In this document: positions 1-11,323 of the stretch, in pieces | How the letters are laid out: each line of letters starts with the position of its first letter | How positions within the stretch are numbered: position 1 is the first letter of the stretch | NCBI GenBank assembly: GCA_037974335.1 | Contig: CM075733.1 | Location: forward strand, 40,017,959 to 40,081,958 | Direction: 5' to 3' | Source: Prionace glauca | Lineage: Eukaryota > Chordata > Chondrichthyes > Carcharhiniformes > Carcharhinidae | Length of the DNA: 64,000 bases | Notes under the pieces: generated by a model | Seen by the model: only the letters and a program-made list of their open reading frames with translations | Told to the model about the DNA's origin: nothing | Databases searched by the model: none | Position numbers and translations under genes: made by a program

Positions 1-675
1 TGTCTTTCAGACTATATATGAATAAAAAGTATATTTTTTGCAAAGAAAATCCTTTAAATAAATGGCTTTCAAAAAATGAATCAAACCGCACGAAGGCCTC
101 TAGAACCTCAACAACTCTATGGTCTCAGAGATCCTTTAGGGAAAATATTTATTCTATTGAGGACAATGTGGTTATATAACGTATTGTATATGCAGCTAAA
201 GGCTACTCACTGCTGGCTTTGAGCAAGGTCATCACCTGTCAGCAGCATTTTATTTTTACAAAAATCTTTCATGTTCTCAGTCAACTTCCAAAAATTACAT
301 CATTTTACGCTATTGATTCAATCACAAAAATGTCACATTCAAGGTCAACTCTCAGCTTTTTAAACAGCAATGTACATTTCAATATATGGAATACAACATT
401 AAGGCCTTTTATTCTGCTGATTTTATGTTATTTGGTCAATGTCATTTCAGAAAAGCAATTGACAATTAGAACAATGAAGCCTAACATGCTCACTTACAAC
501 ATCAACTTACATTTATTTCACAATTTTAACATAATAAAAAACCTCAAGGTGCATCATAGCAGCATTATAAAGCAAAATTAGACATATATTAGGGCAAAAG
601 GCCAAAAACATGATCAAAGGTTTTAAGGGGTGATCTCACTAAAATAAATCTAGGCACTGAATGAGTGTGGAAACA
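1..675. other. Unassigned intronic DNA
   Basis: This is AT-rich single-copy-looking sequence. Short open frames here show no recognisable domain. No gene, RNA or repeat could be supported. Confidence 0.5.
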
Positions 676-1018
676 GGAGAGAATCACGCCCATTTTTGCA
701 GCGAGCCCCCAGACTCAATCATACGGCACTTAAAAAGGGCCCAGATATGATTCTTGACAGCAGGAGGAGTAGGTGGAGCAAAGTCACGCCAGGAAGAGGG
801 CAGCTGAGCCCAAGAGGTGCTTTTGCACAGGTGCCCTGACTTCCCACTGCGCTGTGAACAGTCTGTACATAGTGCACTGGGAGATCTGTCACTCTCCTCA
901 AACCCTCGCACATTGTCCTCCCCCACTGACAACTCCCCTGAACATCACTCATCCCACCCACCCCCATCATGCCCCCCAGATGATTGCCGTTCCCCCTTCA
1001 ATTACTGCCCCAGCTCAT
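676..1018. repeat. C-rich repeat-like segment, family unknown
   Basis: The segment starts with 'cacgcccatttttgcagcga' and 'ggcacttaaaaagggcccag' and becomes very C-rich between about 900 and 1015. The 'ggcacttaaa' piece recurs at the end of the GC-rich element near 62.8 kb. It may be a relic of the same Harbinger-like class as 3,356-4,873, but no terminal repeats or target duplication were found. Confidence 0.3.
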
Positions 1019-1158
1019 TGCTTCCACAACAGCACTGTGGGTGTACCGACAGTCCAGGGACTGACTGCAGCGATTCAATGAAGCAACTCCACACCGCCTT
1101 CTCAACAGGAATTAGGGATGAGCAATAAATGCTGGCCTAGCCAGAGATAGCTAAGTGC
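1019..1158 (+). mobile_element. LINE-B 3' end fragment
   Basis: The sequence 'cagcactgtgggtgtacc' through 'caataaatgctggcctagcc' repeats the last part of the LINE at 16,356-16,795: the end of an RT C-terminal region followed by the family tail. It is a 5'-truncated non-LTR retrotransposon. Confidence 0.65.
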
Positions 1159-1185
1159 TCTGAAAGAATAAAAAAAATCTGTTTT

Positions 1186-1352
1186 CATTAATATTTTGAA
1201 ATTTCAATCAAATCACTTCTTAACCTTCTAAATTCCAAGGAATATTACCTTAGTTTATGTCATTTCCCCAAGCAATTTAAGCCACGGAATCCATGTACCA
1301 TTCTGGTAAATCTACACTGCACTCATATCAAGGCCAATTTATCTTTTCTCTG
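1186..1352 (-). mobile_element. CR1-like LINE fragment (RT C-terminal region)
   Basis: It contains 'aaattccaaggaatatta' and 'accattctggtaaatctaca ctgcactc', the antisense of the CR1 C-terminal coding region seen in better copies in this window (for example 13,560-13,680). It is old and lies head to head with a plus-strand CR1 tail. Confidence 0.6.
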
Positions 1353-1515
1353 GGCAGATTTTTGATAGACAAGGAAGTTAAGGGTTATGGGGGATTGGTG
1401 ACAAAGTGGATTTGAGACCACAAACAGATCAGCTATAACCTCATTGAATGGCTCAGCAGGCTCAAAGAACTAAATGGCCAACTCCCAATCCTAAGTCTCA
1501 TGTTCCTACACTTCT
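1353..1515 (+). mobile_element. CR1-like LINE 3' tail
   Basis: It shows the degenerate CR1 tail: 'gttatgggggattggtg', 'agatcagctataacctcatt', 'gaatggctcagcaggctc', then 'cctaagtctcatgttcct'. The same order of motifs occurs at 33.4 kb and 42.3 kb. Confidence 0.6.
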
Positions 1516-1693
1516 AACTGCTCATTGTAAACCTTCAAAGGGTAACAATATAACATCATTCGAAAGGAAGTATGTCATGTGATCCAGTCTTGGTTTTACT
1601 TTTTGTCTTTGAACACAGCATACACACACAGATACAAATCTCTGTTGCTGCAAGTTTTCTACCTACACATAAATATTCTCATGTGCCTATTCT

Positions 1694-1970
1694 AGAATCA
1701 TAGCTCCCTACAATGTAGGAGGAGGCCATTCGGCCCATCAAGGCTGCACTGGCAACAATTCCTATCCCCATAACTCTATGTATTTAGCCTGCTAATCCCC
1801 CTGACATTAAGGCCCAATTTGGCATGGCAAATCCACATATCTTTAGATTGTGGGAGGAAACCAGAGCACCCGGAGGAAACCCATGCAGACATGAGAGAAC
1901 ATACAAACTCCACACAGACCTGAGGCGAGAACTGAACCCGGATCCTTGGTGCTAACCATTGTGACACCCT
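1694..1970 (-). mobile_element. tRNA-derived SINE-A copy
   Basis: On the minus strand the copy runs from a tRNA-like head (antisense 'gtgctaaccattgtgac') to a tail at 1,694 containing 'agaatcatag'. The body has the family marks 'gaggccattcggcccatcaa' and 'ccacatatctttagattgtg'. It is moderately diverged. Confidence 0.85.
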
Positions 1971-3355
1971 AACTAAATGAATCCTTCTCATGTTTACACA
2001 GTGCTTTTGTGTGACTGATGTGATACTGGTGTAACAACACAATATCGTGTTCAGTGGTGGTCAAACAGTCTGGCAATAAGATTAAGTGCAGAAAGCCTCT
2101 CAACATTTTGGTCAGACTGCTATGACATTGTGGTGTCAGAGAGTGTTGAAATTGCAGCACGGTGACTGGGCAGAAAATCTTTGGAGACAGTGCTGGATAA
2201 TGCTCAGATAAAGGGAGCTGGTAAGCAGATGGATCCATCGTGACTCAACTGCAGCAGATAGCCTGTTAGTGGGCAGCATGGAGAGATGACCAACACCATA
2301 TTAGCATAGTCAGAGAAGGTGCGTGATCAGGGTTTGGAGTGAATTGATAGCAAGCAAGGAAGAGTTCAACAAAAAAGTAATAGAAGCAGGGCCAGAGAAG
2401 GTTGCAATAATAATGGGCAGATCTTCAGAAAGGCAAATGAAAGTGGCTTCAGAGACATTCATCCAGATATTACAGGAGAATGAAGGTCAAAGGGATATTG
2501 TCAGAATGCCCACAAGATTCCCCGCTTTGAAATGAGATGCAACTGTACTGCTATCTGAATTCAAAATGTTTAATTAGCGTAAAAAGCTGTGGTTTCTTGA
2601 TTCAGCTCTATCGAAAGCAGACAAGCAAGTCATAAAAATTCGTCGAGCAAGTAGGATGAGGGCCTATGCAGGCTGAACACATTAGGATTAACAGCAGAAG
2701 AGTTGAAAGATCTTCAGAAGATACAGGCTACATTGGAAGACTGGTTCAGTATCAGGTTGAACTTCCATATTCATCAATTAGAATTCATGTTAATTTAGCA
2801 ACAGCCTAAAGAATCCATAGATTACTTTGCCAGCTGCTGCAGAGAAAAGGGTAGGTACTGTGATTTTTCCAAATGCAGAGATGGGAGGCAGAGTTGTTGA
2901 GTTAGTGATCACATCCACTCCCGTGGAAAAGTTGCAGCAAAATCCGCTGAACAAGCCAAGACATATAGCACTGAAGTGTTACTTAAGAATGGGCTAAGTA
3001 TGAAATAATCCTTGCAGGTCAACCAAACTTACAGAAGAATGATCACAATTGTTGGTGCACTCAGCAGAACACCCAAACCTAACAAGACATGAGAATGGTC
3101 TAATGTTTTGCAGGCACTGAGGAAACGTCCAGCTTTTAATCAATGGGAGGCATTGGGGGTCATGGTGGCACAGTGGTTAGCACTGCTGCCTCACAGCGCC
3201 AGGGGCCCGGGTTCAGTTTCCGGCTCGGGTCGCTGAATGTGTGAAGTTTGTACATTTTCCCACGTCTGTGTCGGTTTCCTCCAGGCGCTCTGGTTTCCCC
3301 CCACAGTCTGAACAAGTGCAGGTTAGATTGATTGGCCGTGCTAAATTGACCCTTA

Positions 3356-4873
3356 GAGCCTGATTTTACTATTTTCATTCTAAGTGCTGAATCTGAGCGC
3401 AATTCAGATCCGACTTGGAAATCTGCTGTCAGGGCGCCCCCATTAGCACTTAATTGAAAAAAAAATCGCTGGTCTGAATTGTGCTGTGGGCACCTGAAAT
3501 GATCAGAGCTCTGAACTGTGCATGCGCAGTTAGAAAAAACTTTGAAAAAGCATGCCCGTGTCAGATCGCTCCCGGGCCACAGGAAGCGGAAGAAGCGGCC
3601 CAGGAACAAAAAGCGAGAATGATGGCCCCACAGACATAACTGTCCCCCTTATCCACCCACTCCCCTGTTACCCAGACTGACTGCAACCCCCTGCCTCTTT
3701 CTCCTCCACCAATTGCTTGCAGAGTGGCAGCAGATTCCCCCTGTACCCCCTCCAACAGAGATACATCTTACCCCCTCCCCTTCCTAACCCCAGAGGATGA
3801 TCTGGCCTCATTCCCCCCTCCCCGTTACCCCTCAGAGAATGATCTGGCCTCACTCCCCCCCCCCCCCATTCACCCCCCCCCCATTCACCCCCCCCCCCCC
3901 GAGAACGATCTGGCCTTACTTCCCCCCATTCACCCCCCCAGAGAACGATCTGGCCTCACTCCCCCCTCCATTCACCCCCCCAGAGAATGATCTGGCCTCA
4001 CTTCCCCCCATTCACCCTCCCAGAGAACGATCTGGCCTCACTCCACCCCCCATTCACCCCCCAGAGAATGATCTGGCCTCACTTCCCCCCATTCATTCCC
4101 CAGAGAACGATCTGGCCTCACTTCTCCCCATTCACCCCCCCCAGAGAACGATCTGGTCTCACTCCCCCCCCATTCATTCCCCAGAGAACGATCTGGCCTC
4201 ACTTCCCCCCCATTCACCCCCCAGAGAACGATCTGGTCTCACTCCCCCCCCATTCATTCCCCAGAGAACGATCTGGCCTCACTTCCCCCCATTCATTCCC
4301 CAGAGAACGATCTGGCCTCACTTCTCCCCATTCACCCCGCCCAGAGAACGATCTGGTCTCACTCCCCCCCCATTCATTCCCCAGAGAACGATCTGGCCTC
4401 ACTTCCCCCCATTCATTCCCCAGAGAACGATCTGGTCTCACTCCCCCTACCACCCCCCCCCGAGAATAATCTGACTGCCTCCCCCCCAAGAATGATCTGA
4501 CCTCCCTCCCCTCCCCCCAAGAGATACATCTGGCCTGCCTCCTCCTCCCCCCCCACCCCCCAACTGGACAATGATCGGGCCTCCCTCCTCCCTCACCAGA
4601 GAATGATCTGACCCACCTCCCTCTCCTCCCACTACCAATCTGGAGTCAGAGAGCCATTGGAAGTGTTGAACTTTCCTCTTCAGCACCTGGAGCACCTGAA
4701 ACAGACTTTTATTTAGCCCGTTTCGGGCGCAAATTGATCGTGGTCATTCCCGGGCCTCCGTAAAGTGGCCATCTGTGCGGACACGGGTGCAGATCACGTT
4801 AATGGCCTCACGCCTGACTTTATCACGTTTTCACTCCCAAAAATGGGCACCACGCAATGGTAAAATCGGGCCC
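3356..4873. mobile_element. Harbinger-like non-autonomous DNA transposon inserted in SINE-A
   Basis: The element is 1,518 bp and interrupts a SINE at a TTA that is repeated on both sides (3,353-3,355 and 4,874-4,876). The left end reads GAGCCTGATTTTACTATT. The right end, reverse-complemented, reads GGGCCCGATTTTACCATT, an inverted match at 15 of 18 positions. A 3-bp TWA-type duplication with short inverted repeats is characteristic of PIF/Harbinger. No transposase frame is present. The interior is GC-rich and carries a large minisatellite. The SINE outside the element is contiguous across it. Confidence 0.83.
3790..4510. repeat. C-rich minisatellite, ~40-bp unit
   Basis: About 16 good and several degenerate copies of a 38-42 bp unit built on 'gagaacgatctggcctcac' followed by C-runs and 'ccattca'. 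Variants with 'ggtctcac' recur every two or three units (near 4,150, 4,230, 4,350 and 4,430), suggesting a higher-order repeat. Long open frames here are repeat artefacts, not genes. Confidence 0.93.
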
Positions 4874-5350
4874 TTAGTGTCAGGGGGACAAGCAGGGTAA
4901 ATAGGGTTACAGGGATAGGACCTGGATGGGATTATGGTCGGTGCAGGTTCAATGGACCAAATGGCCTCCTTCTGCACTGGAGGGATTCTACAATTCTACA
5001 AATTCTGCAAATACAAAGCATGCAGGAGAAAGGGACATTGGCAGATGCAGTGCACTAGAGCAATGGCTAATGCAGCTACAAAGAGTCATCCACTGATCCA
5101 AACAGGCTGTAAACAACGGGTATCTTCAAGCAATAAGGATGGCCATCTGGTTTCTTGTAAGATATATATACTCGAGGTGAGTGACAAATCAGAAAGTGAC
5201 AATGATACGCACAATGAGATAAAGGGCAGTGAACATGTGTTTCATATGATTAATCTTGTGAAAAGGAGATGTCATCTCATCTTCTGAAATGTTTGCCAAG
5301 ATCCAAATTATATGTTACTGCTATTGGCTAAGATTGACACAAGGGCAAGT

Positions 5351-6057
5351 GTGTTGCTCTCAAACTCGGGTTAACTGGACAAAGACTCAAACTCTTGAAT
5401 TCTTTACAATAAATCTCCTTTATTGTACTATACCAAGTTACTACAATTACACCAGCCAACAAACTTCGTCATACGCAAAGTATTTAACCTCTAACTGACT
5501 TTCTTACACACAAAGTAACTAACTTTTGACCTACTTCATTCTACACAGTAGTATTCAAAAGATATCAAAACATCACAAAATATCCAAACTCACGACTTAA
5601 AGACACACCCATGTTGAGGTGAACTGTTCAGATTCCCCGCAGATGGGTTTTGCTTTGATATCTCCGAATCTCAGACTTGGGGGCTTTGCTTCTACAATGG
5701 TTGACCTCGGGTTACCGCTGTTGATGTCTTCTTGTCTGTCCTTCTTAAAGTGATCCTGCAGATACTGGTCATGCTTCTAGTTACATAGCCAAGGACAGGC
5801 ACTGATCAATCATTATCATTTTGGTCTTGAATACAGAGAGTTGTGCCTCTGTCAGAGGGTTGTAATTCTCTCAGGGATATGCCACACGCTGTCTCTTCAA
5901 GGCATAGCAAAAGCCACTATCCAATCAATTCCCATGTTGGTTCCATAACTGCACATCCTGTTCTTTGCTGCTCCCGCAGTCCTTAGCCTGATACAGAGTA
6001 AGCCCTCTTAACCATCAGGCTTTGTTGGGGTTTTTATGAATACCCAACAGGCTACAC
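5351..6057 (-). mobile_element. Probable solo LTR inserted in the Gypsy-like fossil
   Basis: A ~700-bp block interrupts the protease-like part of the older fossil. Its outer ends read TGTTGC... and ...GGCTACA, a TG...CA termini pattern. The direction is inferred from 'tttattgtaaagaattcaag' on the minus strand. No internal coding sequence is present. The boundaries and the target duplication are not certain. Confidence 0.4.
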
Positions 6058-7489
6058 TGTAAACATACTACCTCAATGAATTCTAAAAGACATGGTGAAA
6101 ACCCCCAGTGTGACATTTTCAGCTTACATTGCATCACTGATTCCATATTCAGGTTTCCTAGCCCTGGAGTGCAAGTACAATCAATCTTCCTGGGTGTCAC
6201 AAGTATTCTACATCATTGAAATTAAAGGCCCAGCAATCATGGTCTACCATCACATTGTGATCTCATACTAGAAACAATTCATAGAATTAGACAGACATTG
6301 AAAGACAGGTCAACCTCAAAAACTACTCCTACCATGTCAGTTCATGACCTTAGATCAGAATACCCAGAATGTTTCTCTGAAATTGGCAGTTTCAAGAGAG
6401 TTACAACACTTTGCTTCAAGGAGAATGCAAGCCCATCAACTGATCTTGTACATTTAGCACAATGCAAATGCCAGCAGCTACAAGAAGAAACAGCAAAAGA
6501 TTTTATACCATAAAAACTGTGGAAATTGAAGGAATGCCTGATTCAATTCAGCACATCCACCATCATATGAAACCATTTTGACTTGATTAGGACAAGCTAG
6601 CCACCTCCAAGCAGTTATTTTTTAAAGGTAGGGAGGTCATCATAATGGAATCTTTGTGACCTGATGTCCTTCAACAACTTCATCACTCACACACGGGCAT
6701 GGATCGGAAAAGGGACAGTCTCATGACTGGGTATGAACAATGACATTGAAGTCCTTGTCAAGAACTGCAAGGCACATCAAGCACTCAAAGCACAAAGAAT
6801 CACTAATTCCACATTAAGTTCCTCCTCATCCTTGGTCCAAAATTACATCTCTTTCATGTCCATGGTACTGATTGCAGCATCTCTGCTGACTGCTTTACCA
6901 AGTAATCCATCATTCAACATGTGCACGATACATCAAGCAGAACTGGCATGCACAGGTACTAGTTCCAGTTTATTTGGTGTGCCGTGAGAGATCACCAAAG
7001 ATAATGATCTGCAATTTATTGGTAAGTCCTTTCAGGATGTGTGTAAGAAGTGGGATGTCAATCAGACTCTAAATCCAGAAGCCTAGCTGAACAAACATTC
7101 ACAGGGTTCACTCCCCAATTCTCAAATGTAGACATATCAAGAAAGATCCATGCATTACATCTGAGAATGACACCTTTAACTGCAACAATTCCATCATGAC
7201 AGAGCTCATGTTTGACATACCAGTGCTCTTACCCATTCTGCCCTCTCAAAAACTAGAGAGAAGATGACCAACATGCACAACAAAGATCTAGGCACAGAAC
7301 TGCCAAGTTTAGAGTTGGGACATTAAGTTCCCAACCATGATTTCACAGAAGATATGGAGCAACAAGCTGAGGTGACAAGGATTTGTTTGGAACCAAGGTG
7401 CTTTGAGGTCATTACACACAAAGGTACAATGGTGAGGCATAACTAAAGACAAATCAGATCTAGTCCAGCTCCTTAACCACCATGTAGCA

Positions 7490-7806
7490 AGCACGGTGGC
7501 ATAGCAGTTAGCACTGCTGCCTCACAGAGTCACTGATCCAGGTTCAGTTCCTGCCTTGGGTCATTGTCTGTGTGGTGTTTGCACATTCTCCCCATACCTG
7601 CATGAGTTTCCTCTGTGTACTCTGGTTTCCTTCCACACTCCAAAGATGTGCAGGTTAGGTTGATTGGCCATGCTAAATTGTTGCTTAGTGGACTAGTAAT
7701 GTAAATACACTGGGTTACTGGAATAGGGCTTGGGTGGGATTGTTGTCAGTGCAGGCTCAACAGGCCAAATGGCCTCCTTCTGCACTGTAGAGATTCTATG
7801 ATTCTA
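7490..7806 (+). mobile_element. SINE-A copy
   Basis: A near full-length copy inserted in the Gypsy-like fossil. The head reads 'gcacggtggcatagcagtta', the body has 'gatgtgcaggttaggttgat', and the tail ends 'gagattctatgattctac'. Confidence 0.92.
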
Positions 7807-8030
7807 CTGCATCCAAGGTAACCTACTAAATGCAACCAGGAACAAGAATGACAATCCCACGCATCACTCTGAGCAATCAAAGAAACCTCCAGACAAGATT
7901 ATCACTACAAGATCTGGGCATTCGAGCAGATTATCTCTACAGTTTAGAGACTCATGGCTTCATCAATTCTATCCACCTATGTAATGATAACTAAATGGGA
8001 ACATTTGTTGTAAATTGTTGTACATCTTTG

Positions 8031-9954
8031 GAAGAAGGTGGTGGGTTGCAGAGTGTGGGGGGGTGGTGTTTAGAACCATTAAAAAGGAAGTTGAATGTTG
8101 TAAAAGCCTTCAAGGATAGAAGCACGATATCATGAGAGGTGTGTACTCTAACCAAGGCTTTGTATAGCTGCTACTCTCCAATATTCAAACTCCAGGTCAT
8201 TTTGTGGATTGCCGTGATTGGCATGATGGTGACACTTGTGCACTCCCATGACCCTTTGAGTGATGCGGTCAGCATGCCTCCTTATCTCAGTTTGAATGGC
8301 AGCTTTGCTTTGGTCGATGACTTGGGATGATTCCCTCAAGGTTCAGAATTCCTCTGACAGGCAGTGAACTGCATCTACTTACAGGCAACAACACAGTATC
8401 CTTTAGTGCAGTATGACATCACACTACAGTATTAATGTTCCTCAGGATCTGCCCTATTCTCTTTTTCCCTCTATTTTTTAAGAGCTATTCTAACATCCAC
8501 AGTGTGAGTGGAAGACTTTTACCAGAGGGTTTAGTAGAGCATTAATCTTTAATTGGGTAGTTCCATAAATTCAACTTGCTTTCTTTTGTTAAAGATCAAT
8601 ATGTCACACTGAGAAGCTAGGAATTACTGGCACAATTTAAATGATGGCTCGTGAGGAAGGAGGAAGGTATATAATAACTACACATACAATATTTCCCAAT
8701 AGTGTTAGCAACACTTTCCCATAGTAGAGGACCAAAAGACAAGGAATAGAAAAACAATGCATACTGTATAAAATAATTATTTTGGTACAGAACTGCAGTC
8801 TTTGGCAAGATTAATAATACTAATCGGTTTTTTTTCTGTTAGTGATTAAGTCCAAATATGCATCATATGGTTCATTGTCAACAAAGTGAAAGATTCTTAT
8901 ATTGCTTTTTTTATTAAACTCATATATCTTACTTCCAACTTCGAGTGTAAGGCAGATTTTAAAAAATGTGGCAAGGGAGAAACTTTGGTCAACCTTATCT
9001 ACCCAAGCTGATAAATTTAAACTTGATCTTTTTACTTGCTGGAGTCACAGATCTCTCTAATTATATTGACAACTATGTGAAGATGGAAAATAGCTAAAAT
9101 AATATCATCCCAGCAAATTAGTTACATCAACAGTAATTTAACCATTAAGTTTTCTAAATTAATCAGAGCCCCACATCCTCCCCGCCCCAAAAAAAGTCTA
9201 ATTAAATCTAATAGCAAGAGAAACTATCTAACATTCTGATGTTAACAATATTTAGAGTGGGCCAGCACTTGTGAAACTGACATTTCTGCTTTTAAAATTG
9301 GGCCATGGGGAATGCAGGAATGTTTGACAGTAGGATGGAGAACTCCAATCCTCTCATATTTAATGGCTACATTCAAAACTCCAGGCCGAAAGAGGCTGCA
9401 AAACATCAAAAAGATCATCAGATACAAAGCTAAATCAGAGCCAATACACTGCCTGCCTAGAATAGTACAAACCCTCCTGCCACCCCATGTACCAATGTCC
9501 CCCCGCCCTATCTTACCTCACCCCTTCATATTCCCCTAAATCTCTGGTCTGCTTCACAGTTACAACCAGATGTTGCACATCAGAACAGCCAGTAAAAATT
9601 GATCTCATGCAGTGAACATTTAACTGATTCTAATTCCCACGGTACAAACCATTTGAAACTTGTACCATTTCAAAGGGGCTGATTTAAATCAAAGAAACTT
9701 TCTGTATTAGCCAGTGAAAGGTATGGAAGTAACATCATGCGTATCTGATCCTCATGCAGTCAATCAACACAGTTTAATGCATTATGGAAATCAGTCTGGT
9801 CTTGGAAAATCAATTGAATTTAAAAAAATCTGACCCACAAATGTCTAGCCGACTGCCAACAATTAGTCAACATCTTTAACATTATTCCTCACATAATATT
9901 GGCACTATGTAGGAAGACATACCTTATCCTACCTGACTAGCCTGCCTCGTAAAG
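8031..9954. other. Intronic DNA without recognised genes
   Basis: AT-rich sequence with short open frames on both strands that match nothing I know. A 63-codon minus-strand frame at 8,148-8,339 has no identifiable domain. No repeat family was recognised. Confidence 0.5.
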
Positions 9955-9959
9955 CTTTG

Positions 9960-10092
9960 GGTCAGAATTCTCCAATCTCACCCTCGGCTAGGATTTTCCA
10001 ACCTTGCTGCAGTGAATGGAGATTTGGCTGAGTGCCAAATTCTCCACTCTTGCTGGCTGTGGTGATGGGGCGTGCATTACAGGGGAATTCCA
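9960..10092. mobile_element. Small MITE with internal hairpin (AATTCTCC family)
   Basis: It begins 'gggtcagaattctccaatct', ends with a 'gggaattccagcc'-type inverted end, and carries the internal dyad GGAGATTTGGC-TGAGT-GCCAAATTCTCC. The same order is found at 45.35, 48.4 (inverted), 51.5 and 54.4 kb. Confidence 0.65.
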
Positions 10093-10943
10093 GCCTTGGT
10101 GTCACAATCAAATTCCAATGTGTGTTGACTCTGCGCAGAAATGTGGCATTGTAATCAGTGACAATGCTCCCAAGTGTGAATCCCTAGGCTCATTCACAAG
10201 CCAGGGAAACCTCCCTACAATGCTGTATCTTGTAAATTCTAGTCAACAACATAATGTATGAAGATCTGTTGCAACTAAGATAAATCCAATCATCATAATG
10301 TTTCTGTAATGTCCTCAATGAGGTTCATGAAGTTGGCCTCTTGGAGTATGAGCTCCCTGATTGAGCAAGGAATCATTACCTCAAATCAGGGAGTCCAATT
10401 TGTTTTATATAAAAAAGAGTGTCAGGTCTTTTGACACTTTGGATTCTTACTTTGTACCTGCAGCTCTTTGAGGAGTGGAGATAAGATTGTAAACAAAGGG
10501 AATCTGGTGAAAGGACACCTGAGGAGTTATTTCAGTGTTGGTGATTGATCTGAATGTATGAAAGTTTTGCCTTATTTCTCCAGTGGCTTGTCTTCATTCT
10601 GCATAGTGGTGAGCAGAATAGGTGGAAGCAAGCCAGACTTCCCATCCACATGTTAGAAGATCTATCAATCAACTTTATCAATACTAATGGATTTTCAGTA
10701 CCTTTGCTAACATTAAATCAGATGACATATATATAATTATAAATCAATACCACTCTATGCAATTATATATGTAAATATTTTTACAATTACTTATACGTTT
10801 AAGTGTAAATAATTACATGGTATTAAGTTGACCAAAGAACTTACTTACATTAAGTAAATGACAAGATTGCAATATAATAATGAATTTATAGATAAACACA
10901 GTCTAGATTATAAATATTACAACAACAGCTTGCAATGATGTAG
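10093..10943. other. Intronic DNA, AT-rich towards the end
   Basis: No coding or repeat signal was recognised. The last 200 bases are strongly AT-rich with many TATA/TAAT runs. Confidence 0.45.
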
Positions 10944-11158
10944 TGGGTGAGATTTTCCTGCCCTTCTAGCCCACAGGATCTTCCGGTCCTGTCAACAGTG
11001 ACCCACCCTCTCCCCCACCCTTGCCACAGGTTACCTGGTGGCAGAGGAGCCGCACAACAGGAAGCCCCATTGACAGCAGCGGGACTGGAAAACTTTCATG
11101 AGCCAATGGCAGGCCACCTCCACTGCCGCGGAAATGGGGTGGAAAATCCCAAACGAGA
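10944..11158. mobile_element. MITE with GATTTTCC inverted ends
   Basis: The left end 'gggtgagattttcctgccc' is opposed by the right end 'gggtggaaaatcccaaac'. The interior is GC-rich and noncoding. Related termini occur at 54.8 and 55.0 kb. Target duplication not resolved. Confidence 0.5.
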
Positions 11159-11235
11159 TCTTTAACATAGTGAAAGGTCCCAAATGTGCTTCCTGGGACT
11201 GTAATCAGACAAATTGATAGCTCTTTGAATTAGAG

Positions 11236-11315
11236 CAGGGGTCTCCAAACTACAGCCCCTGGGCCACATCTGGCCCGCAGCAGGCCGCATCCAGTTTGGA
11301 GTTTGGAGACCGCTG
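11236..11315. mobile_element. 80-bp hAT-type MITE with perfect 8-bp TSD
   Basis: The left end CAGGGGTCTCCAAACT and the reverse-complemented right end CAGCGGTCTCCAAACT form 16-bp inverted repeats with one mismatch. The element is flanked by the identical octamer aattagag at 11,228-11,235 and 11,316-11,323. An 8-bp duplication with CAG-starting ends is the hAT signature. At 80 bp it is little more than two ends joined. Confidence 0.93.
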
Positions 11316-11323
11316 AATTAGAG

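Larger units (their letters stand above)
3157..5001 (+). mobile_element. SINE-A copy split by a DNA transposon
   Basis: The head and body occupy 3,157-3,355 (A-box-like 'cacagtggttagcactgc', B-box-like 'gggttcagtttcc'). The tail resumes at 4,874 ('ttagtgtcagggggacaagc') and ends at about 5,001 with 'gggattctacaattctac'. Joining the two sides across the insert restores normal SINE order, so the 1.5-kb segment between is a later insertion. Confidence 0.9.
2500..8030 (+). mobile_element. Ty3/Gypsy-like LTR retrotransposon fossil, broken
   Basis: This is a badly decayed remnant with gag-like, zinc-knuckle-like, protease-like, pre-RT and integrase-like stretches in the expected plus-strand order (gag about 2.5-3.1 kb, knuckle near 5.0 kb, pol pieces 5.3-8.0 kb). 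It has many breaks and its own flanking LTRs were not recognised, so the outer ends are approximate. It is older than the elements inserted in it: two SINE-A copies, one of which holds a Harbinger-like element, and a probable solo LTR. Much of pol appears to be missing. Confidence 0.6.

Noticed and set aside
219-581. 120-codon plus-strand frame at the window start
   Set aside because: AT-rich, no domain, no coding-like composition.
3157-3400. SINE heads considered as real tRNA genes
   Set aside because: A- and B-box-like words are present, but no cloverleaf can be drawn and each is followed by a SINE body and tail.
3797-4474. 225-codon proline/phenylalanine-rich open frame and its overlapping partners
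   Set aside because: All of them are translations of the ~40-bp minisatellite; several frames on both strands stay open for the same reason.
8148-8339. Minus-strand 63-codon frame that first looked like a transposase remnant
   Set aside because: No catalytic or DNA-binding motif can be pointed to, and the plus strand is open over the same stretch.
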